DNA of 64,000 nt from Paenibacillus sp. FSL R5-0345 (GCF_000758585.1 NZ_CP009281.1:5642001-5706000), one strand, 5' to 3'; counted from the first letter of the stretch, positions 1 through 9,346 are shown. The notes: a model not told the origin generated them from the letters alone. Numbers and translations: made by a program.

Positions 1-357
1 CGTAATGAGTACAAATAACAATCGAATAATCTTCCATACGTTTCCACTCACCCACGAAGGTGCGAAATATTCCTTCATTCGGTGTCCTTGAGGCAATAGA
101 AAGATTGTATCCGGGGTCTGCAAATAGGTTCGGAAGCTGCTATGTACTGCCGCAGGCAGTAGTATTGCAAGCATAATCCAACGGATGGGAATACCTTCTG
201 GTACATTCTGTAACAACGATGTATACCAAGCTGAGAAGACAATCAACACAAAGAGGAAGACCATCGCTACGCCGCTTTGAATGATATATCCCACATAAGG
301 AAGCATACTTCCCATGAATCGACCTCGCCGCGTGCGCCGCAGCTCTTTCAAATCCAT
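1..357 (-). CDS. ecsB: ABC transporter permease EcsB (N-terminal part, cut by window edge)
   Basis: The first 119 codons are open from an ATG at 357 to the window start; the rest lies outside. The translation begins with a basic segment (MDLKELRRTRRGRF) followed by hydrophobic stretches, as in the EcsB membrane subunit. It starts one base after the ecsA stop on the same strand, so helicase-ecsA-ecsB reads as one operon. EcsAB is a Gram-positive ABC exporter linked in Bacillus to secretion, competence and regulated intramembrane proteolysis. The substrate cannot be told from sequence. The identification rests mainly on the pairing with an EcsA-like ATPase. Confidence 0.75.
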   Translation of the reverse strand, partial: MDLKELRRTRRGRFMGSMLPYVGYIIQSGVAMVFLFVLIVFSAWYTSLLQNVPEGIPIRWIMLAILLPAAVHSSFRTYLQTPDTIFLLPQGHRMKEYFAPSWVSGNVWKIIRLLFVLIT

Positions 358-358
358 A

Positions 359-1105
359 TTATTTCCCTCCTTGAACCAGCTCGTAGAACAGCTGCTCCAA
401 AGTCAGCCCCTGTAGTCCAGTGGTTGCCGCTATTTCTGCCAGCGTTCCCTGAGCAATCACCTTACCTTTATGCAGCACTATAAAGCGGTCGCAATAATTC
501 TCAATGGTAGAAAGAATATGAGAGCTTAGCAGAATAGAGGAGCCTGATTTTTTCAGATCCATCATGAAATCAAGCAGAGAGCGTATCCCAAGCGGGTCCA
601 GCCCTAAAAAAGGCTCGTCGATCACATATAACGCAGGACGTGCCACGAAAGCACACATGATCATGACCTTCTGCTTCATCCCTTTAGATAGATGAGTCGA
701 CAACGTGTCCATCTTATCTTCCATATGGAACAGCTTGGCTAAATGTAAGGTGCGGGTTTCGTAATCACTTTGTTCTACCCCATACGCTCTTGCTGTAAAT
801 TCAACATGCTCGCGTACCGTCATTTCATCATATAGAAGAGGCGATTCAGGTACAAAAGTTAACGCATTGTGATATCCGATTGGATCTTCAGCACGGGTCT
901 TACCCTTTACTGTAATATCGCCCTTATGGGGCGACATCAATCCTAAAATATGCTTCATGGTCGTACTTTTCCCTGCTCCATTTAAACCAATCAAGCCAAC
1001 CATTTCGCCAGGCTGCACCTGAAGAGCAATATCATGCAGCACCGGCTTATTCAGGCTGTATCCACCACTGAGGCCCGTAATTTGCAATACGGGAGAATTA
1101 TTCAT
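359..1105 (-). CDS. ecsA: ABC transporter ATP-binding protein EcsA
   Basis: A complete 248-aa ABC ATPase. Visible are the Walker A loop GLNGAGKST (about residues 40-48), the signature LSKG (139-142), Walker B LYVIDEP (159-165) and the switch histidine in SSH (194-196). The length matches EcsA, about 247 aa in Bacillus. The start overlaps the stop of the upstream helicase gene by 4 bp and the stop abuts ecsB, indicating translational coupling. It would energise the EcsB membrane subunit. Assignment to Ecs rather than another short exporter ATPase relies on the following EcsB-like protein. Confidence 0.85.
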   Translation of the reverse strand: MNNSPVLQITGLSGGYSLNKPVLHDIALQVQPGEMVGLIGLNGAGKSTTMKHILGLMSPHKGDITVKGKTRAEDPIGYHNALTFVPESPLLYDEMTVREHVEFTARAYGVEQSDYETRTLHLAKLFHMEDKMDTLSTHLSKGMKQKVMIMCAFVARPALYVIDEPFLGLDPLGIRSLLDFMMDLKKSGSSILLSSHILSTIENYCDRFIVLHKGKVIAQGTLAEIAATTGLQGLTLEQLFYELVQGGK

Positions 1106-2604
1106 TGACCGTCACCTCTCGGAGTTTTGTCTTTCAACCACTTTGGCGCTCCCTTATTCTTACGGTTCTTCTCACGTTCCGCATTGCTGCTGCGTTTACT
1201 CCGGGCAGGAGTTGCACCTCCACGCGCACCTGCGGAAGGATTCACACTACGCTGAGAATCGCGCTGAGGTTCTCCGCTTGCCTCGTTTGTATGAATCGTA
1301 GCCAGTCTTTTGGCAGCTTGCTGGCTTGTTCCGGCTGCTGGCGACTGCACGACTGCATTCCCAGATGTTCGTGCCTGTGGTCTGCTGCTCTGCGGAGAAG
1401 CTCCATCGCGGCGTTGTCCACTGTTCTCATTGCGTCCCCGCCCACTACTCAAAGCGTTGCGCGCTTCATCTGCTGCTAGCACCTTGCCACCGACCATTTC
1501 CCGCTCTTCAAGGGCAATATCCAGCTCACGGGCAAATTTACGCATGATAAAGGTCTGCTGCTCTGTCACAATCGTTACGGATAGTCCGCGTTTTCCCATC
1601 CGACCCGTACGACCCGCACGGTGTACATAATGCTCGGAATCAAACGCAGGATCGAAACTGACTACCAGTGACAAATTCTCAATATCCAGTCCTCTGGCTG
1701 CTACATCACTGGCAACAAGTACACGGAATTTCCCCTCGCGGAAACGTGACAATACATTACTACGTGTTACCTTATCAGCATCACCGTAAAGGGCCGCTGC
1801 GGTTAGTCCAAGATGGTTCAGCTTAGCCTCAACCTCTGCAATATCATCTGTAGCATTCACGAACACAATCGCTTTATCCGGATTGTAATGACGGATGACT
1901 CGACGCAGCATGTCTATTTTGTTACGTTCTTCAGCGACAACATAATGATGCTCCAAGCTCTCAGCCGTCATTACACCAGGAGCGATGCCAACTTCTGCCG
2001 GGTTCTTCATTTCACGATTAGCCAAGGCCTTCGTCTCCGGTCCAATCGTTGCTGACAGCATCACGAGCTGGCGTGAACGCAGCGCACTGCTAACAATTTT
2101 CGTTACCTCACCGGCCCCGCTTAACTGGAACATTTGATCCGCTTCATCAAGAACAATCGTGCTGACTTCATGCATCTTCAGCTTGCGAAGTCCGATCAGC
2201 TCCCGGATCCGGCCGGGCGTTCCCACAACAAGCTGTGGATGCTCACGCAGTTTGTCGATCTGGCGTTTGATAGCTGCTCCGCCAATGAGACCCATCACCC
2301 GAATCCCGCGGTGTTCACCATAACGTTCTGCCTCGCGTAAGATTTGCATCGCCAGTTCCTGTGTAGGGGCAAGCACCAGCTTTTGGACCACCTTCTGCTC
2401 CGGGTTAATCGTTTGAAGCAGGGGCAACAGATAGGCCAAGGTCTTACCCGTTCCAGTCTGGGAAGCAGCAATAACATCTCTTCCCTCCAGCAGAAGTGGA
2501 ATTGTCTGCTCTTGTACCGGGGATGGGGCGTTAATGCCGAATTCCGACAATCGGGTAACTAGGTCTTCTTGAATGCCGATAGCCGCAAAAGAAGCTTTAT
2601 TCAT
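1102..2604 (-). CDS. DEAD-box ATP-dependent RNA helicase
   Basis: A 500-aa superfamily 2 helicase with all core motifs: Q motif near residue 25-35, motif I ASQTGTGKT (47-55), DEAD (153-156), SAT (184-186), ASDVAARGLD in motif V and HRAGRTGR in motif VI. From about residue 380 the protein has a low-complexity tail rich in Arg, Ser, Gln and Lys ending in a basic stretch, typical of RNA-binding extensions. It probably unwinds structured RNA in cold adaptation, ribosome assembly or mRNA decay (CshA/CshB-like). An AAAGGA site lies 12 nt before the ATG. It is the first gene of the operon with ecsAB. Confidence 0.92.
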   Translation of the reverse strand: MNKASFAAIGIQEDLVTRLSEFGINAPSPVQEQTIPLLLEGRDVIAASQTGTGKTLAYLLPLLQTINPEQKVVQKLVLAPTQELAMQILREAERYGEHRGIRVMGLIGGAAIKRQIDKLREHPQLVVGTPGRIRELIGLRKLKMHEVSTIVLDEADQMFQLSGAGEVTKIVSSALRSRQLVMLSATIGPETKALANREMKNPAEVGIAPGVMTAESLEHHYVVAEERNKIDMLRRVIRHYNPDKAIVFVNATDDIAEVEAKLNHLGLTAAALYGDADKVTRSNVLSRFREGKFRVLVASDVAARGLDIENLSLVVSFDPAFDSEHYVHRAGRTGRMGKRGLSVTIVTEQQTFIMRKFARELDIALEEREMVGGKVLAADEARNALSSGRGRNENSGQRRDGASPQSSRPQARTSGNAVVQSPAAGTSQQAAKRLATIHTNEASGEPQRDSQRSVNPSAGARGGATPARSKRSSNAEREKNRKNKGAPKWLKDKTPRGDGQ

Positions 2605-2701
2605 AAGTGTAATTCATCCTTTTCGCTTGAGATAATATCTTCATTATATGCCAAAAAGGCCTCTCCACCAAATGGAAGGCCAATAATGCTGACAATAGGC
2701 T

Positions 2702-3478
2702 CTATTTTCTGTTCATCGCGTTATAAGTAAGCTTGTCCGCCAGACGAGGAAACAGTCCATAAAGCCGAATACCAAACCCCGCTAGACCCGGAAGATCAAT
2801 CTCTTCTTTGCCGGTTTCCATGACCTTTACGATCTTGGAAGAGACATGTTCTGGTGTCATCATCATCCGAGCTACGCTCTTTTGATAATTGCCGGATGGG
2901 TCAGCTATTTTGAAAAAATCAGTCGCAATGGGGCCAGGGTTCACAGCCGAAACGATAATTCCGCTCTTCCGCAGCTCCTGACGGAGTGCATTCGTGAATC
3001 CGAGAACAGCATGTTTGGTAGCTGTGTAGGCCACAGATTTGGCTGTGCCGATCTTTCCTGCCATAGAAGCCACATTTACGATTTGGCCGCTTCCCCGCTC
3101 TAGCATATGTGGAACAACAGCCTTCGTACAGCGAACAATCCCCATGTAGTTAACATCCATCATCTCATCAAACTCATGAGGCTCCATCTCTGTAAAAGAG
3201 GCGAATTTACCGTACCCAGCATTATTTAGCAGAATATCAATTCTGCCGTAAGTCGCCAAAATTTGAGCAAAGGTCTCTTGTACAGCCTCGGCATCTGTTA
3301 CATCGCAAGTATACAGTCCAAAAACGCCCGGAATTCCGGCCGCCGTTTCTTTTAGCTTCGCTTCGGAACGTGCCACTAGGATCGGAATTGCCCCCCGCTT
3401 ACTAAGCATTTGTGCTGTTAATGCACCAATACCGCTTGACGCTCCAGTAATCACAACAACCTTATCTTTGAGTACCAT
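2702..3478 (-). CDS. SDR family NAD(P)-dependent oxidoreductase
   Basis: A 258-aa classical short-chain dehydrogenase. The cofactor loop TGASSGIG is at residues 11-18, NNAG at 85-88, and the catalytic Ser138, Tyr151 and Lys155 (YTATK) are present. The C-terminal segment after about residue 200 resembles the group of SDRs that act on lipophilic substrates, but the substrate cannot be predicted. It is followed 28 bp upstream by cheX on the same strand, and the pair could be co-transcribed. Confidence 0.88.
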   Translation of the reverse strand: MVLKDKVVVITGASSGIGALTAQMLSKRGAIPILVARSEAKLKETAAGIPGVFGLYTCDVTDAEAVQETFAQILATYGRIDILLNNAGYGKFASFTEMEPHEFDEMMDVNYMGIVRCTKAVVPHMLERGSGQIVNVASMAGKIGTAKSVAYTATKHAVLGFTNALRQELRKSGIIVSAVNPGPIATDFFKIADPSGNYQKSVARMMMTPEHVSSKIVKVMETGKEEIDLPGLAGFGIRLYGLFPRLADKLTYNAMNRK

Positions 3479-3506
3479 AAAATGTATTTCAGCTCCTAAC
3501 TCTTGC

Positions 3507-3962
3507 CTAAGAGATCATCACCTGAATATCCATCTCTCCAACCCCATCCATCAACAATGGAATACTAAGTGCTCTGCGAGGCAAAAAAGACATGCTCTCA
3601 AGCTTCATAATTTGAGGCGGGCTTATATCCACTGACACTCCCTGATTATAAAGAATCGTACTAGCATTCCCACTGATCATATTGCCAAGCTCTGAAATTG
3701 CACTCTGACCCATCTCATCCATCTCCGTAATCACATAGCCACCCATCATAATCGATACCATTCGCAAGGCTACCTGCTCCGCGATACCAAATATAATATT
3801 TCCGCTCAGCTGGCCAGTCATTCCCACTTGAATCCATATATGATTATCGATCAGTTCAATTTCTTTAATGCCTAAATTCCCAGTGGAAGGCGAGACCTGA
3901 ATCACTTGTTCTATAACAGTCCGTGCAGATTCTAAAAACGGATTAATTACTTCTGCTTTCAT
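3507..3962 (-). CDS. cheX: CheX-type chemotaxis protein (CheY-P phosphatase family)
   Basis: A 151-aa CheC/CheX-like protein. The helix AISELGNMISGNAS around residue 85-100 carries the E-x2-N motif that these phosphatases use to attack phospho-CheY. The length fits CheX (about 150-155 aa, one active helix) rather than CheC. A GGGGGAG site precedes the ATG. It stands apart from any motility operon in this window, as CheX often does in Gram-positive genomes. Role inferred: adaptation or signal termination in chemotaxis. Confidence 0.82.
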   Translation of the reverse strand: MKAEVINPFLESARTVIEQVIQVSPSTGNLGIKEIELIDNHIWIQVGMTGQLSGNIIFGIAEQVALRMVSIMMGGYVITEMDEMGQSAISELGNMISGNASTILYNQGVSVDISPPQIMKLESMSFLPRRALSIPLLMDGVGEMDIQVMIS

Positions 3963-4110
3963 TAAAGTCCAGTCTCCCCCTATATCGTGCTTTAGTCATA
4001 TACCAAAAGTCCCAAGTAATATGGATTTATTATACTTTATATATCGGCACAATTCAGCAAAAATTAATGTATATGTCGAATTCCAACCCAAGTTTGTTTA
4101 TGCAGTAACA

Positions 4111-4139
4111 TTGCTCTGTCGGGTATTATCTCCTATAAT
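4111..4139 (+). promoter_or_regulatory. Sigma-A-like promoter of the LysR gene at 4216
   Basis: TTGCTC (4111-4116) and TATAAT (4134-4139) are separated by 17 bp, 76 bp before the start codon. Confidence 0.5.
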
Positions 4140-4215
4140 TTAAATCAAATGCCAACATGGAACGTAAAATATCACCCCATCACTTTCATATTCGCTTGTC
4201 CAAAGGAGGTATTCC

Positions 4216-5118
4216 ATGAACATCAGCCAGCTGGAGACACTAATAACGATCTCCAAAACGATGAGCTTTCGCAAGGCCGGAGAACTGCTTAACTTGACCC
4301 AACCAGCGGTTTCAGCACAAATCAAGAGCCTTGAAGAAGAGTTCAAAACACAGCTGGTTGACCGGAACCAGCCTGTTACACTAACCGATCGAGGGACTGT
4401 ATTTCTGGAGCATGCGGAACAAATTGTGACGATTGTCGAGGAGCTTAAACAAAGACTTGCGGACCTTGAAGATAATCCCCAAGGACATATTATTCTCGGC
4501 ACGACTACCTCAATCGCCATTCAAATTTTACCGCGTATTTTATCCTATTTTAAAGACCAGTTCCCTCATATCAAAACATCCATTTCCTCTATGTCCTCGT
4601 CTCAAATTTATCAGCATGTCGAGAGTGGCATTGTCGATGTCGGCATCGGCTATTTGATCGGACGTAGTCCGAGCATGACTACTTCCATTCTTTATTATGA
4701 TACGTTCGAGTTGGTGGTCTCACCGAGACACCCCCTGGCTCAAGTTAAGACCGCAGGTATAGAAGCCCTAAACAAAATCCCGCTAATTCTGCTCTCTCCA
4801 GATACAGTGGGCCGTAAATTTGCCGATGAGGTATTCGCCAAGCATGGCATAGAGCCACAGGTAATTATGGAACTGACCAGCAGTGAGGAAGTGAAACGGA
4901 TGGTCGAGCTCGATTTAGGTGCAGCCATTATTTCCAAGCAGTCAGTAACCGCTGAGGTTCGAGCCGGTTCCCTCAAAATTGTGCCTATTATTGAATTGGA
5001 AGTCACACATCCTGTAGGTGTCATAACGAAGTCTGGGAAATACGTGAACTCTGCCATGAGACAGTTTCTTAGTGATCTCAAAGGTATGCCGGAGACACAA
5101 TTTATTGGCTCTGAGTAA
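4216..5118 (+). CDS. LysR family transcriptional regulator
   Basis: A 300-aa LysR-type regulator. An N-terminal winged helix-turn-helix (about residues 1-60, with the core TQPAVSAQIKSLEEE) precedes a periplasmic-binding-like effector domain (about 90-290). An AAAGGAGG site sits just before the ATG. It is divergent from cheX and followed by the PHP phosphatase gene, but there is no obvious divergent biosynthetic target, so the effector and regulon are unknown. Subfamilies such as CysL/CbbR-like are possible but cannot be separated by eye. Confidence 0.88.
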   Translation: MNISQLETLITISKTMSFRKAGELLNLTQPAVSAQIKSLEEEFKTQLVDRNQPVTLTDRGTVFLEHAEQIVTIVEELKQRLADLEDNPQGHIILGTTTSIAIQILPRILSYFKDQFPHIKTSISSMSSSQIYQHVESGIVDVGIGYLIGRSPSMTTSILYYDTFELVVSPRHPLAQVKTAGIEALNKIPLILLSPDTVGRKFADEVFAKHGIEPQVIMELTSSEEVKRMVELDLGAAIISKQSVTAEVRAGSLKIVPIIELEVTHPVGVITKSGKYVNSAMRQFLSDLKGMPETQFIGSE

Positions 5119-5188
5119 CACACACCCAGAAAGTGGAATCGATACTTCTGAGCGTATTGCATAACCTTGTTTAAAGGAGTTGATCTTG

Positions 5189-5998
5189 ATGAAATTTGAC
5201 CTGCATACACATCATTTTCGCTGTGGTCATGCCGATGGAACGATTAGAGACTATATCGAAGCTGGAATTTCAGCGGGTCTAGGGGTAATAGGCATTTCTG
5301 ACCATACCCCCTATTTCGGAAGTCCTTCCGAACAGGCTTTTCCTCAAATTGCTATGGGTAAGTCTGAATTCTCAAATTATGTTGAGGAAGTCCTCTCCCT
5401 CAAAAAAGAATACGAAGGTGTAATCGACGTTCTGCTAGGCATCGAATCAGACTATTTCCCTGAGCATGCCGAGCTTTACCGCAAAACATTATCTGCCTAC
5501 CCTTTTGATTATGTGATTGGATCGGTACATAGTGTTGGCGGCGTTAGTATCTTTAACAAAGGTCGCTGGAAAGGGCTTAGTAAGAATGAACAGATTCGTG
5601 TGAAGTCTGATTATTACCGATTGATTGCTGATTCAGCCCGCAGTGGCATGTTCCAAATTCTTGGACACATTGATGCGATGAAAGGGAACTACCCAGCCTT
5701 CTCCGATATTCCTGCACCCAAGCCCATTGATGATTGTCTGAAGGTGATTAGTGAATGTGGCGTGGCGATCGAAATTAATACCTCAGGCGGAACCAAGCTG
5801 GTTGGCGGCTGGTATCCATCAGAAGAGATACTGGAGCGCGTGCACCATTTTGGCGTAGAGGTTACTTTTGGTTCGGATGCGCATAAGCCATCCCGAGTCG
5901 CTGAAGACTTAGATGCGGTAGCCACACAGCTTAAAGCGATAGGCTTTACACATTGGGTTTACTACAAACAACGCGAGAAAATCAAAGTTTCTCTGTAA
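5189..5998 (+). CDS. PHP-domain histidinol-phosphatase family protein
   Basis: A 269-aa PHP metallophosphatase. Metal ligands are visible in HTHH near the N-terminus (residues 6-9), ISDHTPY, GSVHSV, LGHIDAMK and the C-terminal GSDAHKP. The length and motifs fit HisJ/HisK-type histidinol phosphatase, the penultimate step of histidine synthesis. The ATG at 5189 is chosen because AAAGGAG lies 9 nt before it; a TTG at 5180 is too close to that site. No other his genes are nearby, so a related phosphoesterase role remains possible. Confidence 0.82.
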   Translation: MKFDLHTHHFRCGHADGTIRDYIEAGISAGLGVIGISDHTPYFGSPSEQAFPQIAMGKSEFSNYVEEVLSLKKEYEGVIDVLLGIESDYFPEHAELYRKTLSAYPFDYVIGSVHSVGGVSIFNKGRWKGLSKNEQIRVKSDYYRLIADSARSGMFQILGHIDAMKGNYPAFSDIPAPKPIDDCLKVISECGVAIEINTSGGTKLVGGWYPSEEILERVHHFGVEVTFGSDAHKPSRVAEDLDAVATQLKAIGFTHWVYYKQREKIKVSL

Positions 5999-6019
5999 TA
6001 CTTTCTTATATTTAAATAA

Positions 6020-6086
6020 ATGCACCAAGTGTTATTGGTTTAGTGGTGGGGTTACCCTCCGTTAAACCAATCTCCGCTTGGTGCAT
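6020..6086. repeat. Nested inverted repeat between convergent genes
   Basis: An outer pair ATGCACCAAG (6020-6029) / CTTGGTGCAT (6077-6086) encloses an inner pair TTGGTTTA (6035-6042) / TAAACCAA (6063-6070). It lies between the convergent PHP and nitroreductase genes. It can fold as a 67-nt double-stem hairpin but has no clear U-tract. It may act as a bidirectional transcription barrier. Confidence 0.6.
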
Positions 6087-6096
6087 TGTCGTTTAT

Positions 6097-6837
6097 TTAT
6101 AGGTTATCGCAGGTAAACCCTTGCTGCTTCAAGGTGCGCTTCGCATCTCCGTATTCCGGATTAATATCATAAAAATGAGCAATTGTGCTCGTCCAATCCC
6201 TCTCCGTTAATCCCTGCTGCTGCATATATTCACGGTGGGTTTGATTATACGCCTCCAGGAGACCTTCCACATCCGGATTGTATTGCTCCTCATGAAACAC
6301 TCCTTCCATCGGCAGCCGCGGCTTCTGTGCAATCTCTTCCGCTGGATATCCGACACAGAGGCCGACGATAGGGAATACGTACTCCGGCAGCTTCAACAGA
6401 TCAATAACACCTGCTGTATTGCGGCGAACACCCCCAATAGGAATAATCCCGAGTCCCATGGATTCTGCCGCTGCAATCGCGTTAGCCAATGAGATACCGA
6501 CATCTGTAGCGCCAACGAGCAGAGCATCTACATCTTTTACCGCTTCAAAAGACTTACCTTCCAGCTCACTTGCTAATTTTGCCCTATAGAAGTCCATACA
6601 GAACACCAGAAAGACGGGTGCTGCTGCTACATGCTTCTGATTGCCGCACAAGACCGAAAGCTGCTCCTTACGCGCAGGATCTTTAATAGCTATAATTGAG
6701 ACCTGCTGTCCATTTACCCATGAGGGCGCTGCTTGGGCGGATTCGATCATTATCTTTAACTTCTCTGGCTCCACTTGTAGATCAGAATACTGCCGGAAAG
6801 AACGGTGATTCATTAACGTCTGGATTACATCATTCAA
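6097..6837 (-). CDS. Nitroreductase family NADPH-dependent flavin oxidoreductase
   Basis: The protein is 246 aa when read from the TTG at 6837. The site AAGGAGG lies 9 nt before this TTG, whereas the upstream in-frame ATG (6882) has no ribosome binding site. The resulting N-terminus (NDVIQTLMNHRSFRQYSD) is that of NfrA1/NfsA-type FMN oxidoreductases, with the HRSFR motif that contacts FMN. The family reduces nitro compounds, quinones or flavins using NADPH. It is a single gene. Confidence 0.85.
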   Translation of the reverse strand: MNDVIQTLMNHRSFRQYSDLQVEPEKLKIMIESAQAAPSWVNGQQVSIIAIKDPARKEQLSVLCGNQKHVAAAPVFLVFCMDFYRAKLASELEGKSFEAVKDVDALLVGATDVGISLANAIAAAESMGLGIIPIGGVRRNTAGVIDLLKLPEYVFPIVGLCVGYPAEEIAQKPRLPMEGVFHEEQYNPDVEGLLEAYNQTHREYMQQQGLTERDWTSTIAHFYDINPEYGDAKRTLKQQGFTCDNL

Positions 6838-6905
6838 AATGTTACGCCTCCTTCTCAATTCATTCGACTGTTTATTAATCATAAACGATCAGATAAGGTC
6901 CTGAC

Positions 6906-6934
6906 AAAAAAAATGGACCCGAATCATCGGGTCC
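6906..6934 (-). terminator. Intrinsic terminator downstream of GNAT gene
   Basis: An 8-bp perfect stem (GGACCCGA/TCGGGTCC, 6915-6934) is followed on the minus strand by eight U residues. Confidence 0.85.
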
Positions 6935-7012
6935 CAAAGCATTTATATTTTTAAAAGGGGGTCATGTACTTAGTTTAACCGGACACTGTTAGAGTTTCAT
7001 AACGGCATTATT

Positions 7013-7555
7013 TCATTTGTGTAACAATGTGAATACTTTCATTACATCGTCCAAGGACCCTACTCTGGGCAACACTCGCTCCAGCATCATACCGTTCTTA
7101 AGCATCACACGTTCGGATCTAATATTATCTCCTCGGCAGCGTCCTTCAATCCGTGTTATCCCAAGCGTATGAACACTGTAATTCAAGAATAAGCCAACCG
7201 CCTCTGTCGCCAGTCCGCCTCCCCAGTACGCCGGGTCTAGCATGTATCCTAAAGTGGCCTTTCCCTCACGACGGTTCCAATGCTGTAAAGCAACTATACC
7301 AATCAACTTCTGCTGCTCTTTCAAATAGATACCCGCATGTAGTGCACAAGGATCAAATGCAAATAACATCCGGTTCACCAGCTTCTCCACCTGAGCAGGA
7401 TCTGATCCAGCGCCATTACGTATTTGAATATGTGCCTGCACTTCTGGATGGGAGAGCAGCTGCTGTAAAGCAAAAGCATCCTCAGGCAGAATCAGCCTCA
7501 GGTCGACCGCCATACCTAGTTGCGTCTGGAACGATACTGCCTCATAGGTGCTCAT
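7013..7555 (-). CDS. GNAT family N-acetyltransferase (RimJ/RimL type)
   Basis: A 180-aa GNAT protein. The central GYMLDPAYWGGGLATEA segment and a late R-S-E-R-V-M-L-K-N-G stretch are the acetyl-CoA-binding and C-terminal motifs of RimJ/RimL-like enzymes acting on N-termini or small amines. The ATG at 7555 is chosen because a purine-rich GGAGGGGGGAGAG site lies directly upstream. The earlier ATG (7573) overlaps that site. The substrate is unknown. Confidence 0.85.
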   Translation of the reverse strand: MSTYEAVSFQTQLGMAVDLRLILPEDAFALQQLLSHPEVQAHIQIRNGAGSDPAQVEKLVNRMLFAFDPCALHAGIYLKEQQKLIGIVALQHWNRREGKATLGYMLDPAYWGGGLATEAVGLFLNYSVHTLGITRIEGRCRGDNIRSERVMLKNGMMLERVLPRVGSLDDVMKVFTLLHK

Positions 7556-7590
7556 ACTCTCTCCCCCCTCCATACAGTTAAAAGTCCAGC

Positions 7591-8535
7591 CTATTCATCC
7601 GATGAATGATGCAGCGTTAGCACCGTTAATTCAGGTCGACATAAAAAACGAAAAGGCATGACTGTTTCGCCAAAGCCTCTATTCACATACACTGGCATGC
7701 GCTTGGCATCTGTATAATACAATCCATTTATGTATTTTTGGGATCCGTAAGGGGTGAATGGCGCACCTACAAACGGCAGGCGAATTTGTCCCCCATGACT
7801 GTGTCCGGATAGCTGCAGGTGAAAAGAATGAGTCTCTGCTGTATCAGCATAGTCCGGTTCATGCATCATCAGAAGGGCAAAGGTTCCTGTTGGCACACCA
7901 CTGAGTGCCTTCACAGGATCAGGCTCGCCATGCAGCAGATCATCCAGTCCCGTCACAGCCATAACGGATCCGCCTCTTTTTAGAAGATAGGATTCATTCC
8001 TTAACACCCGAAAGCCTGCCGACGTAAGCAGATCGATAATCCGCTTCGTATTTTTGTAATCATGATTGCCTAAAACCGCATATTTCCCTAGCGGAGCACT
8101 CAGCGATGCCAATACAGGTATGGCGTCTACAAGATCCTCAGGATTGCTGTCTACGATGTCACCGGTAAAGCATATAAGATCTGGTTCTGCCTTAGCTATA
8201 CGTTCTGCAAGCCGTTCCAAATCACGGGCATCTTTATTAAACCCAAGATGAGTATCACTAAAATGGACAACCTTCATCCCTGAAAAAGCAGAAGGAAGAT
8301 CTTTGAAAGACAGCTTCAGTTTAGTAACCTCAATCCAGTTTGGCTCCCCTTGCCAAGCGTAACCGCTTGTAAGCAAACCAGCGCCGATTACAGTAGCCGC
8401 ACTTCGAGCCAGGAATTGCCGGCGGGTCATTGTTGTCTTGCCCTTAGATCGCCGTCCAGAGGCGCTAGAATGGGTGTCTTTACCCGAATTAGTATGTTCC
8501 TTATTGGGAGAAGCCCCAGACGATTGTATCTTCAT
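7591..8535 (-). CDS. Tat-exported metallophosphoesterase (YkuE-like)
   Basis: A 314-aa calcineurin-like phosphoesterase. After a Ser/Lys-rich leader, TRRQFLARSAATVIGAG (about residues 37-53) is a twin-arginine signal followed by a hydrophobic stretch. Metal-binding motifs follow in order: FSDTHLG, TGDIVDS, GNHDY and SGHSHGGQ. Family knowledge: YkuE-type enzymes are Tat substrates attached to the cell wall. It is probably a surface phosphodiesterase; the substrate is unknown. Confidence 0.88.
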   Translation of the reverse strand: MKIQSSGASPNKEHTNSGKDTHSSASGRRSKGKTTMTRRQFLARSAATVIGAGLLTSGYAWQGEPNWIEVTKLKLSFKDLPSAFSGMKVVHFSDTHLGFNKDARDLERLAERIAKAEPDLICFTGDIVDSNPEDLVDAIPVLASLSAPLGKYAVLGNHDYKNTKRIIDLLTSAGFRVLRNESYLLKRGGSVMAVTGLDDLLHGEPDPVKALSGVPTGTFALLMMHEPDYADTAETHSFHLQLSGHSHGGQIRLPFVGAPFTPYGSQKYINGLYYTDAKRMPVYVNRGFGETVMPFRFLCRPELTVLTLHHSSDE

Positions 8536-8554
8536 ACGGAGTTTCTCCTTCCGT

Positions 8555-9346
8555 TCAGCTTTCGTTTCGAGCCGTCAGTACAATTCTACATTCTTCTTCC
8601 GGTGTATCACTATATGCGGGTGCAATGCCTCTCTTAGCAATTTCTGTTTTTGGGACTCGTTTCATCGTAAATGCTACTTCTACCGTCTTCTTAAATGGAA
8701 AAGGATCCAGCACTAACGTTGACTTATCTTTCCACTCCACGGTTATCGTACGACCTGATGTAAAACTGAAATCTTCACTTCCGGAGAACCCTTCACGCCA
8801 CCATGGATGCTCCTCTGATTTCGGGCTCCCCGGCTCATTTAAGGCCAAATATAGGGATAAATCATCACAGAACTCTAAAAGACGGGCATCATAATAGAGT
8901 TCATCTTCACCAATTGGCTTGGATACTTCTAGCTCTCGGTGAATACGGGATCTACGTTCTTCCTCATGCTCTTGATATAAAGTCAGTTCTGGATAATCCA
9001 ATCCTGAAATCTTAATGAGTCGTTCAAAATGCAAGCTGCACAAAAGCGCTCCATACGGTGTTCGCGCCTCAATCTCGTCAAGTCCTCGCTTATAAAAGGT
9101 TAGCTTCGGCACTACAGGAAAATCAATAAAGCTGTAAGGCGCATGCTCCGCATCGTTCCAGAAGGGTGTCTCATCCAAGTCAATCCAGCCCCGGTCATGT
9201 TCGGCTACCGCCCAGAGCACCTCATCTCTGCGCCCTTCTTCCGGCACATGCTCTTCCTTGAACCAAATGGCAAGCTCTCCAGCTAACTTCCCGTGATCAT
9301 GCTGTTTAACCATTACAATTGCTCCATCATGCTCCCGACAAATCAC
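8555..9346 (-). CDS. DUF3891 family protein
   Basis: Read from the GTG at 9346 this is a 263-aa protein. AGGGAGGA sits just before this GTG, supporting it over an upstream ATG at 9388. The N-terminus (VKQHDHGKLAGELA) and a following AEHDRGW stretch resemble DUF3891, a His/Asp-containing family reminiscent of HD-type folds but of unknown function. It is 19 bp upstream of the phosphoesterase on the same strand, so the two may be co-transcribed. Confidence 0.75.
   Translation of the reverse strand: MICREHDGAIVMVKQHDHGKLAGELAIWFKEEHVPEEGRRDEVLWAVAEHDRGWIDLDETPFWNDAEHAPYSFIDFPVVPKLTFYKRGLDEIEARTPYGALLCSLHFERLIKISGLDYPELTLYQEHEEERRSRIHRELEVSKPIGEDELYYDARLLEFCDDLSLYLALNEPGSPKSEEHPWWREGFSGSEDFSFTSGRTITVEWKDKSTLVLDPFPFKKTVEVAFTMKRVPKTEIAKRGIAPAYSDTPEEECRIVLTARNES

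Noticed and set aside
1105..1479. Plus-strand ORF opposite the helicase C-terminus
   Set aside because: It is antisense to a gene with clear motifs, has no start signal and no recognisable protein.
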